The notes under the pieces are model-generated. The model saw nothing but the letters and a program-made list of their open reading frames with translations, had not been told where the DNA came from and made no database searches. Below, one piece after another: positions 1 to 11,439 of a stretch of 64,000 nt of DNA. The stretch's first letter is position 1. Each line of letters opens with the position of its first letter. This stretch comes from Otatea glauca. Lineage: Eukaryota > Streptophyta > Magnoliopsida > Poales > Poaceae. Location of the stretch: assembly GCA_036346275.1 (NCBI GenBank), contig CM070715.1, forward strand, positions 67,567,667 to 67,631,666, given 5' to 3'. The translations under genes were made by a program, and so were the position numbers.

Positions 1-295
1 CCGAGTGAGGCAAGGAAGATCGCTCTCTTTCGGGAGCGACTTAATGAGGAAGTGTGACAGTCTCTTGCTGCCATTGACATCCCCAACATGCAAACCTTAG
101 TGGATAAGGCTATCAGAGTGGAGGATAGTGCTAAGGCAATGGCTGAGAGCCGCAAACGCAAGTGGATCGCTCAAAAATCAGCAAGCAGCGGTTCCTCAAA
201 ACCGCATGCTTGGCGGCCATCCACTGTTCGTTCTTCTGCACCGCCATTCCAAAGACCTCAAGGGCATGTTTCTCGTCCTTCACCACCTGCGGTGC
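1..295 (+). pseudogene. Gag C-terminal fragment, chromovirus A
   Basis: In frame 1 this reads as the C-terminal half of a gypsy Gag protein, rich in Lys/Arg and then Ser/Pro, just ahead of the zinc knuckle. A TGA stop at 55-57 interrupts the frame. The frame then shifts near 290-300, because the zinc knuckle that should follow is read in frame 3. Gag forms the virus-like particle of the retrotransposon and its basic C-terminus binds RNA. The upstream part lies outside the window. The assignment rests on position and composition plus continuity with the polyprotein that follows. Confidence 0.75.
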
Positions 296-2000
296 ATCAG
301 TCACTTGTTTTGCTTGCAATGAAAAGGGACATTATGCGAGCAATTGTCTGCACAAGAAGCAGACCGTGAATTGTCCTCAACCTCAGAATGTTTCCCCACG
401 TCCTCAAGGTCCAGCAAGTGGACGCGGGAATTCTCAAGGTGTCCGGACAGGTCCCAGGCCAGCCCAAGGCTATGGACATGGCTGTCTCAACCATGTCACT
501 GTAGAAGAGGCAAGCAACGCACCCGATGTGGTGTTGGGTACGTTTCTTGTGCATTCAGCCCCCACATTGGTTTTATTTGATTCGAGAGCATCTCATTCAT
601 TCATATCTACAAAAATTGTTGAGCAACAAAAGATCCCAGTCAACTACTTAGATAACAACATGTTAATCTATTCACCTGGATCTGTCATGAGAACAAAACT
701 TATAAGTTCGGGAGTTCGAATTGTGATCAATGGGGTGGACTTTGAAGGTGATCTAATCAACATCAATTCACCGGGACTTTACGTTATACTCGGCATGGAT
801 TGGCTATCCAAAAATAAAGGGCACATTGATTGTGCTAACCGAGCTATATCTTTGGTCAATTCCGACGGTGTTTGTATCACCTACACCTTCGATCGAACCT
901 CAACCTCGCAGCAGCCTTCTCTCCACACTCTCTCAGTCTCAGAAGTGTGTCAAGTTCCCGTGGTATGTGATTATCCCAATGTGTTTCCCGAGGAGTTGCC
1001 GGGTATGCCACTGGATCAGGATATAGAATTTATCATTGATCTTTTGCCCGGGACATCACCTATTCCCAAACATCCTTACCGAATGCCCCCAAATGAGTTA
1101 ATTGAATTGAAGAAACAAATCAAAGAGCAGTTAAGCAAGGGTTTCATTCGCCCAAGCTCATCACCACGGGGAAGTCTGGTGCTATTTGTCAAAAAGAAGG
1201 ATGATAGTCTTCGAATGTGCGTTGACTATCGCTCCTTGAATGGAGTTACCGTCAAAAATATGTATCCACTCCCTCGGATTGATGACTTGTTTGACCAGAT
1301 GAATGGTGCACAAGTATTCTCAAAAATTGACTTAAGACTTGGGTATTTTCAACTCAAAATTCGCCCAGAGGACATTTCGAAGACTGCCTTCACCACTCGC
1401 TATGGTTTATATGAATATACTGTGGTTTCCTTTGGACTCACTAATGCACCTACCACATTCATGAATCTCATGAATAAGGTGTTCATGGAGTATTTGGAAA
1501 AGTTCGTAGTGGTATTCGTTGATGATATCCTCAACTACTCCAATAATGAAGAAGAACACGAACTTCATTTGCGCAAGGTGCTTGACAAGCTTCGCAAGCA
1601 TCAACTCTATGCGAAGTTTGGCAAATGCGAATTTTGGCTAAAAGAAATTGGCTTCTTGGGCCATGTTCTCTCCAAGGGAGGTGTTGCCGTTGATCCGAGC
1701 AAGGTGCAAGATGTGATCACTTGGGAACAGCCCCAAACTGTTTCCGAGGTCCGAAGTTTCCTTGGTCTAGCCGGATTTTATCGCCGGTTTATGGAGAACT
1801 TCTCCAAAATAGCCAAGCCCATGATTGAATTGCTCAAGAAGGAAAAGAAATTTGAGTGGTCTTCGGCTTGTGAGGAAAGTTTCCAAGAGCTAAAACAAAG
1901 GCTCACATCAGCTCCAATTCTTACTCTGCCCGACATACACAAAAACTTCGAAGTGTATTGTGATGCATCCCGTCTAGGCCTTGGATGTGTGTTGATGTAA
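296..2000 (+). pseudogene. Gag zinc knuckle, protease, RT and start of RNase H
   Basis: One long open frame carries a CX2CX4HX4C zinc knuckle from about 306, then an aspartic protease motif at 579-587, then the reverse transcriptase. The RT shows the [11 protein letters not shown] and [11 protein letters not shown] blocks and FVDD at 1515-1526, the catalytic box. RNase H begins at [12 protein letters not shown] and is cut by a TAA stop at 1998-2000. The protease active site reads Asp-Ser-Arg where retroviral-type proteases have Asp-Ser/Thr-Gly, so the glycine is replaced and activity is unlikely. The ATG at 162 is not the true start: residues before about position 296 are out of frame with real Gag. 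This enzyme set copies retrotransposon RNA into DNA. Confidence 0.9.
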
Positions 2001-2370
2001 GAGGGTAAAGTTGTAGCTTATGCTTCTCGTCAATTGAAGCCTCATGAAGCCAATTATCCTACTCATGACTTGGAGTTGGCAGCCGTCGTTCATTCCCTCA
2101 AGATATGGCGACATTACCTCATCGGTAATCGGTGTGAAATATACACCGATCACAAAAGTTTGAAATATTTATTCACTCAACCAGATATGAACCTTAGGCA
2201 GCGAAGATGGCTTGAGTTAATTTAGGATTATGATCTGGGTATCCATTATCATCCAGGCAAAGCGGATGTAGTAGACGATGCACTCAGTCGGAAGCTATAC
2301 GCTGCCAACAACTTCATTCTCGTCGACCAACCAGAGTTGATCGAGGAATTCTGCAAACTCAATTTGGAGT
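2001..2370 (+). pseudogene. RNase H remainder, chromovirus A
   Basis: The same frame continues after the TAA at 1998-2000 with the rest of the Ty3/gypsy RNase H: a VAYASRQLK block, [17 protein letters not shown], and [12 protein letters not shown] at 2223-2225 interrupts it, and the linker that follows (a degenerate GKADVV..ALSRK motif) leads into the integrase. Near 2370 the frame shifts again. RNase H removes the RNA strand of the RNA:DNA hybrid during reverse transcription. With two in-frame stops this segment is dead. Confidence 0.88.
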
Positions 2371-3111
2371 GGTTAAAAAAGGGTATGTGGCTGCCCTAAC
2401 CCTCCAACCCACCCTTGAATCACAAATTAAAGGCGCTCAACTCAAGGACAAAGGGGTGGCTGAAATTAAGCGCAATATGAAGGGTGATGCGCTATCGGAA
2501 TTCTTCGAGAAGGCCAATGGATTGATCATGCGTGGACAACGAATATGTGTTCCAAATGATTCTGAAATCAAGGAATTAATCCTAAAGGAAGCACATGAGA
2601 CCCCATTGTCTATCCACCCTGGGAGCACCAAAATGTACCAAGACCTCCGAGAAAGATTTTGGTGGCCTGGTATGAAACGGGACATTGCCGCACATGTGAC
2701 AATTTGCGATGTATGCCAACGTTTTAAGGCTGAACACCAGCGTCCCGCAGGAATGCTCCTGCCCGTGCGGGTTCCCGAATGGAAATGGGATGAAGTTGGC
2801 ATGGACTTCATTACCGGCCTACCCAAGACATCATACGGGCACGACTCCATATTGGTGATTGTCGACCGTCTGACAAAGGTGGCCCATTTCATTCCCGTGT
2901 GTGTCTCATATAATGGAGCTAAGCTTGCCGAAATATATTTGAATCATATTGTTCGACTCTATGGTGTTCCTAAAGTTATCATTTCTGATCGTGGCACTCA
3001 ATTCACATCACGATTTTGGGAAAGTCTGCATGAACTCCTCGGCACCAAATTGTTCTTTAGCACAGCCTTTCACCCGCAAACGGGAGGTCAGACTGAAAGA
3101 ACAAATCAAAT
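2369..3111 (+). pseudogene. Integrase zinc-binding and catalytic core
   Basis: The frame contains the HHCC zinc-binding region (His near HETPLSIHPG, then CDVCQRFK) followed by the DDE catalytic core. The three acidic positions are visible in VGMDFITGLP, VIISDRGTQF and GGQTERTNQ. Integrase joins the cDNA ends to the host chromosome. Immediately after the ERTNQ block the frame shifts, apparently with loss of a few codons, so the C-terminal domain continues in another frame at 3112. The frame begins as a shift from the RNase H frame near 2370. Confidence 0.9.
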
Positions 3112-3826
3112 GTGCTATCATATAGCACTAATTGGGAGAAGTGCTTGGCATTCGCCGAATTCTCCTACAACAACAGCTTCCAAGCTAGTCTCCAAATGTC
3201 TCCATTTGAGGCACTCTATGGCAGAAAATGCCGAACCCCTCTATTCTGGTCTGAGGTAGGTGAAAGAAAATTCTTTGAACCAACCATTATCCAAGATGCT
3301 GAAGATCATGTCCGTCTAATCAGAAGCCGTTTGAAAGAAGTGCAGTCGTGACAAAAGAGCTATGTTGACAATCGACGCTGCGAATTAAGCTTTGAGGTTG
3401 ATGATCTTGTTTATCTTAAGGTCTCACCACTGCGTGGTACTCGCCGATTCCGAGTCCGCGGGAAGCTAGCGCCCCGGTTCATTGGTCCATATCGGATCAT
3501 TGCAAAAAGAGGCGAAGTAGCTTATCAACTTGAACTTCCACCTCAACTCTCCGATGTTCATGACGTGTTTCATGTCTCTCAACTTAAAAAGTGTCTCTGA
3601 GCTCCCACCGAATTCACTCCGTTGGATGACATTGACCTGCAACCTGATCTTTCATATCGTGAACGTCCAATTCGCATTCTTGACGAAGCTGAGCGTCATA
3701 CACGGAATCGTCTGGTTAGAATGCTCAAAATTCAGTGGAGTAACCACACCGAGGAAGAAGCCACATGGGAACGTAAGGATCACCTTAGAGCTGAGTTTCC
3801 ATCTTTCTTTAACGAGTCTAGCTAAT
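3112..3826 (+). pseudogene. Integrase C-terminus and chromodomain
   Basis: Reading first in the frame of 3112 and then in others, this continues integrase with a YSTNWEKCLAFAEFSYNNS block and the SPFEALYGR block. A TGA at 3349-3351 follows, then the GPY/F-like module (FIGPYRI) and the VAYQLELPP..LSDVHDVFHVS motif. The last 65 residues, from MDDIDLQPDL, have the layout of a chromodomain: RPIRILDE, then KIQWSNH and EATWERKDHL. Chromodomains tether chromovirus integrase to particular chromatin marks. Stops and frame changes make it a pseudogene. Confidence 0.88.
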
Positions 3827-3845
3827 CTCGAGGACGAGATTAATG

Positions 3846-3859
3846 TAAGGGGGTAGGTT
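3846..3859 (+). other. Polypurine tract
   Basis: The purine run TAAGGGGGTAGGTT sits directly before the TG that opens the 3' LTR. This is the expected position for the plus-strand primer site of reverse transcription. The same AAGGGGGTAGGTT sequence is found on the minus strand next to the LTR that starts at 61916, which supports both boundaries. Confidence 0.85.
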
Positions 3860-6800
3860 TGTAACATCCCGAATTCAAGAAAATGAATAAAGTGAAATTT
3901 CATGAATCTTATTGCACATTTGAATTTTCATTTGAGTTTATCTTTGTATTTATTCATTTATTCCAAGATTTGAGTTTTGGAACTAAATGGATTTTAAATA
4001 CCTAAATCAACACATCAAAGAAACTCATGAAAACTTTAAACAACATGCTATAGAAAATAATTTTGTAAAATAATAGAGCACATAAGATGTATAAATATAA
4101 TTTTCCAGAAATTTTCACACAATTTATATAGCTCAAAAATTCAAAAACTGTTTGAAATCAGTCAAATTTGAAGAATTACTGTTCACAAACCGCATGAGAT
4201 AATCAAGTGAAACCAAAGAAAATGGAAAATAGATTCCTTGGACTACCAACATAAAAATTTATAAAATTTTTGAACCAACCTAGAACCCTCGCCCAGCCTG
4301 CCAAACTTTCAATCCCAAATTGAACCATAAATGCTTTCAACTGCCAAAACTGCCGATGCAATCGATGAAACCAGTTGCTTTGTCACTAGCAGGGGACCCC
4401 AGCCACCATGGACCCACTGGCCAGCCTCTCCTCCTCTCCTTTCATCTCTCCCTCCTCTCTGTCCCAACTCGCGCAGTGAGCAGGCGCCACGCCGCTGCCC
4501 GAGTGCTGCCGCGGTAGACCTTCGGCGCCACGCGGCTCGGCCCCCTGTGCGGCCATAAAGACCGGCAGCTACCTCCTTGTCTGCTCTGCTTGCTGCTCTC
4601 CCACTCCTCTCTGCCGAAGGCTTGCCGAAGCAGGAGACCGAGTAGCAAGCCCTTCGACCGTAGGGAAAGTGCTCAGGTGAGCTAGCCTATTCCCTTGCGC
4701 ACTTGGCTGCCATGCTTTTGCCTGACGTGACCTTGCGCATTGCATGCAGCTCGCCAAGCCATCGCACTACGGTTCTCATCTTCCCAATAGCCACGCGGTG
4801 GGGACGTGCTTCGTCGGCGCCGTCGCCAACTCCGGTGACTGCCGCCGACGCCAAGGACCTCACCCAGCCGTGCTTCACCCTCTCCAGCGTCCTTCCCGTG
4901 TGAGCATCCAAGTCTAGCATCGCCTCTGTCAAAACTCCATTGCCATTCCAGTCAAGTTCTAGGGTTGGTAAGAGCTATAGCTCAAGTAATTTTTCATGCA
5001 CAATAGTCACAAGAAACATCTTGGTGCATTGGTAGAGCAGCTCAAAAATGCAACAGACAGGTCTCGGGTTCGAATCCAGCTTTTGCAATATAATTTTTTA
5101 TTTTTGCCTTTTGCAATTCAAACCTTCATATCTTTTGCTAGGAGTGTCCAAATGGAACGAAATTAGTTTCTAAATTTGCGTTTTAAAATAAAGAATTAGA
5201 ATCTGTAATAATAATTTATATGTTACTTGCAGTTTAAATATTTAAAAAGAGTTTGAATGTTAGGCTCTAAATAGGTGTTATGAAGCAACTATATAGTCTC
5301 TTGTTCCATAAATCATGAAATAAATCACATGCATTACTGCAGCAACCCTATACACTCCATTTCTGCAAAACATTTATGTTGGAATGTATTTTGAATCAAA
5401 AATTGATTGTTTAAAACCCTTACTAACATGCAAGATTCAAATGGTTAAAATACTGTGCAAATGAGCTCAAAATTTGATGAAACAAGTTTAGTTGTACTAC
5501 TGAGATTATATATATCATAAGTATACAAAAATAATTATAATTCACTTAATTATGCACTATTTGCTAGTTAGTCAAACATTCAATCGGCAAAATATTCAAA
5601 CGGCTATAACTTTCGCAAACGAACCTCAAATTCGACAAAATCAAAAGCTATGACCTTAAAATGACATGTAATTGTTTGATGTGTGTAAATGACATCATTT
5701 TCAACAATTTTAAGTTAAGCCTTGTTAAGCCTTAATGACCATATACATGAAAAACATCTCAAATAAATGTGAAATATCGCGGGACCAACATTAAAACACT
5801 TTTAGGGATATACCCTACTTATGCCTGAAAAATAATTCGATTATCCCATAAGTTCCAGTCGCAATCGAAGTTGAAAACTGGACCGAAACCTCGCGATCGG
5901 CATGACCATATAAGCTTTTCGGCAACCCATAAAATATAATGTATAAATGGGAAATAATGAAAGAATAGATTAGTAGCATACTATATTATTTATGGTGCCA
6001 TAATATGGGAAAATATTCCATTTATAACCTACGTAGCATACAAAACCCGTCGCCGCAAATATCTTCAAAGACTACAAACTGCACTAACACTATAACACTT
6101 AAGCACTTTCAGCAGCTTGAGAAACAACTCGGCTAAACCTAAATTTTGGGGGAATCGATCAGAATCATAAACTAGTATATGGAGAACCAAAATATGGAAA
6201 AACATTTTAATTTCAACTTACTTATCTTATAAAACTTGCTAGAGCAAAGACCCTAAAAGATAGCGTTGCTAGAATCGTTTATATGGACAAATGAAATCGG
6301 AAGTCTTAAACCGAAACATCTGTAATGCAAGAATCATCGCATAACCAAGTAGTAACAGCCAATACCTTAAAAATTTCAGATCCAACATGTAGGAATTACT
6401 CCCATGCATGAATACTTAATGCTAAGTACCAATCAAGCAAGACCTTTTAACTAATGATACTTTTATTTATCCAAATAATTTTAGCATCTATAATTCAAAG
6501 TTATACATGCAAAGATACATAATTTTAGCCTCTTGAATTTGTAAATAGCCTTAGCTATGATTATAACTTTAGCTTCTTATAATAGAGGATTTAAGTAACA
6601 CATTCAAGAAAAGGCCTCACATAAACAAAGTGCTAATGAAATCATTATGAAAGTGATAAATCAAGAACTCACAATCACCATATTCTTCTTGGTAAGTTTT
6701 TATTTGGTATTTACATCTGATTTCTTTTTGCCCCATTTGAATTGGTGTTATTTGCTTTTGTCTCGGTTCTTATTATTCGACGCATAGACGACGATAATTC

Positions 6801-8560
6801 GGATTCGGTTATTAACGACGTCGACTACGACCCGGATTATAATCCAGAAGAAGAGCAACCAGGCAAGCACCCTCCTTTGACCATTTTGATCCCATATTTG
6901 CAAATTTATGTTGTTTTATAAAACTATATGCATGCGTGTATATTTTAAACTTGCTATATTGTGGGTAATGGTAGCTAAATCCACTTGTATGCATTACCTT
7001 TACCTTGTCATTTGAGCACTTGCCATTGTAACCTAGTATTGGATTAGGCAATACTTAATGTCACTTGGGTAAAACTTGCAAACTTACCATATGTATTGCT
7101 TAGACATGCTCATTAGAACAACTTTCAAAATGATGGGAGATGTTTCAACTACTTTGAGCAAACTTTGTTTAAATGGATGGAACCACGGTATGGTTTCCAA
7201 TTAATTTGATAAAAATCCAACTCAAACTTATGATTTAGACGCGGGCGAGTTATTACTTAACTTGAGGCGTGAAAAGGACCTCACACGTAGTTAGGGGGAG
7301 ATTCTCGCCCGGGTCAATTAAGGACCGAACTTGATGCTATCACCTAAGTGTTTTCGTGCAACCACATGTGTTAGTATGGGATTGCCTAAACTCACTAGAT
7401 TAGTTAGAGTTTAGCCTTGCATTTTGGTAGGCCGAAGCAGTATGGACGATTCGATGGACTGGTGTCGTTCTAGGTGCTCCCTTCACCGACGTGTTGGGGC
7501 CTAAGCATTCCAATACAACGGTGTATGCCTTGTCATGGGGAGAGTTCACGGTGGGGCACCATCGGTTCACGATCTCCAGAACTATGGTAAGGGTTTCACA
7601 TCACTGTCGCTGGTGCAAGGTTAAGCTTTAACTAGTTGAACGGTTTCATCACAGTTTAGCAAATCGGGTACGGTACGTATCGCGAGGCATGGTTGACAAG
7701 ATTGCTAGAATGTGTCTTGTGGGTAAAATATACACTCTATGCAGAGATTAAAATCTAATTGATTAGCCGTGCTCGCAGTCATCAGCAACTTGGGAAAATA
7801 ATGTCAAGTATAGTCTTTGTTTTTGCCAAAACGTTTGGGAACGGTGTTGGGTTGGTATGGAAAACTTTGGGAGCCAATGGTGGCTGATTTTACTTGTTAT
7901 TCGCAGCCAAGTTGGGCTGTGAAATGTTGTATATGAATGCTACTTACTGTTATTTAACTTCCTATTAAATGCTCTTTACAATTCCGTCACTGTTTTATGC
8001 AACATTCACTTGCTAAACAAAATCTGCTTTAAGCTGAAATGAGACTAGTGTAGAAACTTGTAATCCTTGTTCTAGCATGCATTTATAATATTTCCATACA
8101 CTAAAGTCTTGCGAGTACATACGTGTACTCACGGTTTCTTAATCAATATAATATAGAAGCCGAAATGGAAGAATGCCCCGACGACGCTTGTTATACTCCG
8201 GGGACCGACGATCATGTTGACTGATGAACTTGGGTTTTTTCCCAAGTCGGTTGCCTTTGGGTAAGGATTGGCATACCGCTGTCCCGCTTTTGTTATATGT
8301 GTTATTTCCGCTGCACTTTACTTATGGACTTGTAATATTTGGCCGGTCGGCCACTACTTGTAATAGTAAGTAGTTGTACTAGTTCTAGTTTATGTTTATG
8401 CTATAACAACTACTTAGTCTTGTGTGTATGTGTTGCGATACATCTGGAATGCGGGATATGTGGGTGCTAGGCGTTGATCTTGGGAACTAGCACTAGACAC
8501 ATACCCGGGTACCTGGAATTTCTTTTCAACTATCTAATGCATAAACTCGAGCGGTCTTCG
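3860..8560 (+). repeat. 3' LTR of chromovirus A, about 4.7 kb
   Basis: The LTR starts TGTAACATCCCG right after the polypurine tract. It contains a GC-rich block (about 4380-4920), a tRNA-like insert (5015-5086), a long AT-rich middle, and a 3' half recognisable by a purine-rich GGGGGAGATTCTCGCCCG block near 7290. Short blocks align in the same order with the solo LTR at 47660-53772, for example around 5730-5860 versus 51190-51320 and 7260-7420 versus 52520-52660, so both belong to one diverged family. The short ORFs inside are not supported as genes. The exact 3' end is not clear; about 8560 is my best estimate. Confidence 0.8.
5015..5086 (+). repeat. tRNA-like segment inside the LTR
   Basis: The block contains a Pol III A-box-like TGGTGCATTGGTAGAGC and a B-box-like GGGTTCGAATCC about 30 bases later, the arrangement of a tRNA or a tRNA-derived SINE head. 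The acceptor ends do not pair and the T-stem is imperfect, so I do not call a functional tRNA. No equivalent is seen in the related LTR at 47660-53772, which suggests that it was gained by this copy or its sublineage. Confidence 0.55.
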
Positions 8561-9100
8561 TTCTTTGACTATTGCTCACGCTCCCCTTGGTGCGTGTGGG
8601 CGATACCAAGGTTCTGAGATGGACGACGAGTACTATGCTTAGATGAGTTTCTTTCAATCCCCGTATGGTTGTTCGGAATGGAATCGAAACTCCCTTGGTT
8701 GCGTAAGTGTGTACGGTGCAACTAGGTGGCTCATATTTGCTTTGGTAAGGGCCATCTGGTTAATACTCCGTGCACAGGACTTTTGGGTGACAGTGATCAT
8801 ACACTTAAGTGGAGTATGGGTGTCACCTCTGAGTCCAACGCATGAGCGAGGATCGATTCGTGTTTCCGGGTGCCCACATAGAGTTTGCCATGCGTAACCT
8901 ACGTGTCAGATTTGAGGGTGCTTGTTTATAAATATGCCGAAATGGCATATTTATAAGCTAGCGGTCTCGAATTATCCAAGTTTTTTGGACAGTTCGAGGA
9001 TATGTGGTTCGGGCAAGTTCCTGAGCTATTGTACAACTCTAGAGTAGATTTCAGTAGCATCTCTCTGGTGTTCTTTGTATACACACCCCTCTTGACCTGT
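8561..9100. other. Unassigned stretch between LTR and CACTA-1
   Basis: This stretch lies between the estimated end of the chromovirus LTR and the first recognisable CACTA coding. Only short ORFs are present and none resembles a family I know. It may be the interrupted 5' portion of CACTA-1 or the true tail of the LTR. Confidence 0.3.
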
Positions 9101-9119
9101 TGTCGAGACGTGTACAAGA

Positions 9120-9660
9120 GCGGCTGAGGAGGAGATCAAAGAGGAGATGAGGGAGGAGATAATAGTACGTGAGGAGCGCCTTAGGGCCGAGATGATGGTG
9201 ATGATCACCCAAAGTCAGAGCCAGATGCCCTCGCCTATTGTAGAGAAGCCTATGCCCTGACCTAGCAGCTGCGGTTCCAAAAATGATAAGTCCGGTCCCT
9301 AGCTGAAGGTAATAATTAATTTTTTCTAACTTAAAGGTACGAGGGTAACGCCCACAATATTTTCCCTCAAGTTGCGCATTTCTTCCAGGAACCTACCTAG
9401 TGCCAGCTCACCCTGACGGAAGATGAATTTCCCATCGAGGCTGCATGCGGGGTTGCATTTCCATGCAAGGAGACCGACACGATGCATGGTCAGCCTTTGG
9501 GGAAGAGCTACATGAGGGTGTAGGTGGACTACGACCACGAAGACTTCTAATCACATGTGCTCAAGTTCCCCCCCCCCAACGAAGATATCACCACTCTCGG
9601 GCAAGCACGAATGTCATTCATCAAGTGGCCCACGACGGGTGTCGTACTGGTCAAGGTAAA
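9120..9660 (+). pseudogene. CACTA-1 second gene: charged helix and DUF8039-like domain
   Basis: The start is a Glu/Arg/Met-rich helical stretch (EEEIKEEMREEI, then MITQSQSQMP), the sort of coiled segment seen before the DUF8039-like domain in grass CACTA proteins. From about 9430, with frame changes, the reading IEAACGVAFPCK .. PPNEDITTLGQA .. MSFIKWP follows the layout of that domain. An equivalent domain occurs in CACTA-2 near 18700-18900. Stops interrupt the frame. The call is from remembered family layout and has not been tested by a search. Confidence 0.5.
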
Positions 9661-10014
9661 AATCCCCTGCATCTTCTCTACCATTCCAATAGCACTTCAA
9701 CAAGTTACATATGCACGTGCTTCATAGGTTTCTACCGTACCTGTGCCTGCTCCTGCTCTCACCACCATGACGAGTCCTATGTAGAGTGGAGAGCTGGCAC
9801 ATAAAAGGACTAGCATGATAGCCACAGAACTATAGGAGGCCTCAGAGACTCCTTCTGTCAAGAAGACAAAGCTGGCAAAGGCCACAGCGCCCCCTGAAGT
9901 ACATGAAAGGCGCCCTACCTCGACCTTTGAGACTTCTTCTGCCTAGAAAGGAAAGTCGGCAGAGGCCACAAAGACCCCTCAAGATTTTAAGCCTACATAC
10001 ATGGAAATCCCCTT

Positions 10015-10230
10015 TTGCCTATCAGCCAATTGAATGCTCTAGGAAAGTGGACTCGTGTGCTCCATGGATGGTACATTGACAGAGTGAATGAGGTCGAACA
10101 GTGTGTCAATTTCAATGTGAGGTACAGAAAGAGACATTTCCACCACGACGACCATAGGACATTCCTAGTTAGTTTTGAGGATCTGTTCCATTTGTACCAA
10201 CTGATAGCCATCGACATTTATACTGTATGA
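10015..10230 (+). pseudogene. CACTA-1 second gene: conserved FEDL block
   Basis: A short open stretch contains WTRVLHGWYIDRV, FNVRYRKRHF and VSFEDLFHLYQL. The order of a W-Y helix, a charged RYR..HF strand and an F-E-D-L-F/Y-x-x-Y block matches the segment that precedes the Ulp1 domain in grass CACTA proteins. CACTA-2 has the counterpart LEFDDLYNIYHAD near 17800. It is one exon-like piece of the same broken gene as the neighbouring entries. Confidence 0.6.
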
Positions 10231-10379
10231 TCCTAGACGCTATGAGTATCGCACCATACAACATGAGATTATGACTTTTGTAGGATTTCGTATTATGTTT
10301 TTTAACATTCAACACGAGTTGCAGGGCAATAAGGCAGCGAGCCGTTACTTGTCAACAACTAGTTAGGTTCGTCGACCCT

Positions 10380-11215
10380 GAGCTTGTGTCCGTGATCATG
10401 GTTAGGCTTCAACCGAAGTTCATTGCCGGCTACATCAAGGGGGCATTGAAAGCTGAGTTGAAGAAGGGCTTCATTCTATTCCCGTACTACGAGGAGTAAG
10501 TAGTACTTTTTACCCTTCAATTACTTGTAGCACTTAAACCGTATGTGAACTTATTTCCTTGCACTGCATACCATTTAATTTCTACTCATGCTCGCTCTGA
10601 GTGACAACAAAGTCTACACTTTTAACTTGCTCGAGAAGAGACCGATGGCCTACCGATCAAGCCTGCTTTAGAGAAATGCACTACTCTTACCTAACACTTT
10701 CTGAATTTAACTACGTTCATTTTTTTACTCAACGGCATCTCTCTAATGTATGTAGGGGTTTCTTGGACTATGTCGCTGAAGGAGGGACACACGATGACAA
10801 AAAGGGCTCCAAGCTGGAGTATAAGCGCTTCAAGGTATAAGTGCCTAGCATATATATGATTAATTTTTTCTGACATCTATTCTTTGTCTCTTAATTTCTT
10901 TTTTTTCTTCACAGTGCCATCAACAGGGTAGCGACGACCTGTGCGGCTTCTACGTCATGCATCACATGCTGCACGTTGTCGGCAGCGCAGACATTTTGCC
11001 TAAGGTATATGTACATGCATAATAATACACTTAGCCTTTTAAATAGAAATTTTAAAACTTAAATTAGAGCACTCATTTCTATTTTGCAGAACATCGATAT
11101 CCCCCAAAAGAGCTTACAAAGCAAAGAACTCAACAAATTACGAGACCACTTATGCCAGTGGTACTAGGTAGAAGTTATCTCGTAGGACAGTACGTTTAGA
11201 GATCCTGAAAGCTTA
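10380..11215 (+). pseudogene. CACTA-1 second gene: Ulp1/C48-like protease exons
   Basis: Four exon-like pieces are visible: 10391-10498 (RLQPKFIAGYIKGALK), about 10583-10836, 10915-11004 and 11090-11215. Splice sites look conserved: GTAAGT after the first, GTATAAG after the second, TTCACAG before the third, and TTTTGCAG before the fourth. The third exon holds CHQQGSDDLCGFYVMHH, the glutamine and catalytic-cysteine box of C48 (Ulp1/SENP-type) peptidases, with the Cys codon at 10942-10944. The usual His and Asp boxes are weak, the His position reading LMLALSDN, so activity is doubtful. C48 enzymes process or remove SUMO-like modifiers; what the transposon uses them for is not established. Stops after HLCQWY indicate decay. 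Confidence 0.7.
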
Positions 11216-11439
11216 TACTAGTCCATATGTAAATAATATTATATGTGTGAATGCGATTGCATGTGTATTGACTGTTAAGCATATTTGTGTTCTATATTGT
11301 GAACGAATGTGATATATATTGTAATAAAGTGTTTGTGTTCTGTGAATGTGATATGTGCATAATGTGTATAATCTATGCTGTGTGAATGTGATATGTACAT
11401 ACTGTGTGTAATATGTGCTGTTTTAAGAGGGTGAATTGG

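Larger units (their letters stand above)
1..8560 (+). mobile_element. Ty3/gypsy chromovirus (Tekay/Del-like), 3' part
   Basis: This is the 3' portion of an LTR retrotransposon; its 5' LTR and most of gag lie outside the window. Domain order is gag end, zinc knuckle, protease, RT, RNase H, integrase, chromodomain, polypurine tract and 3' LTR, which is the Ty3/gypsy order. The chromodomain-like tail and the very long LTR beginning TGTAACATCCC point to the Tekay/Del chromovirus clade (inference from family knowledge). The coding region is broken by at least three frameshifts and four stop codons, so the copy cannot encode a working polyprotein. The right LTR boundary is estimated by alignment to the related LTR at 47660-53772 and is uncertain by tens of bases. 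Confidence 0.88.

Noticed and set aside
162..295. N-terminal part of the 612-codon open frame
   Set aside because: It is out of frame with the real gag reading (frame 1) and becomes meaningful only from the zinc knuckle onward.
9445..9804. 119-codon plus-strand ORF in CACTA-1
   Set aside because: The DUF8039-like reading is in another frame; this one has no family resemblance.
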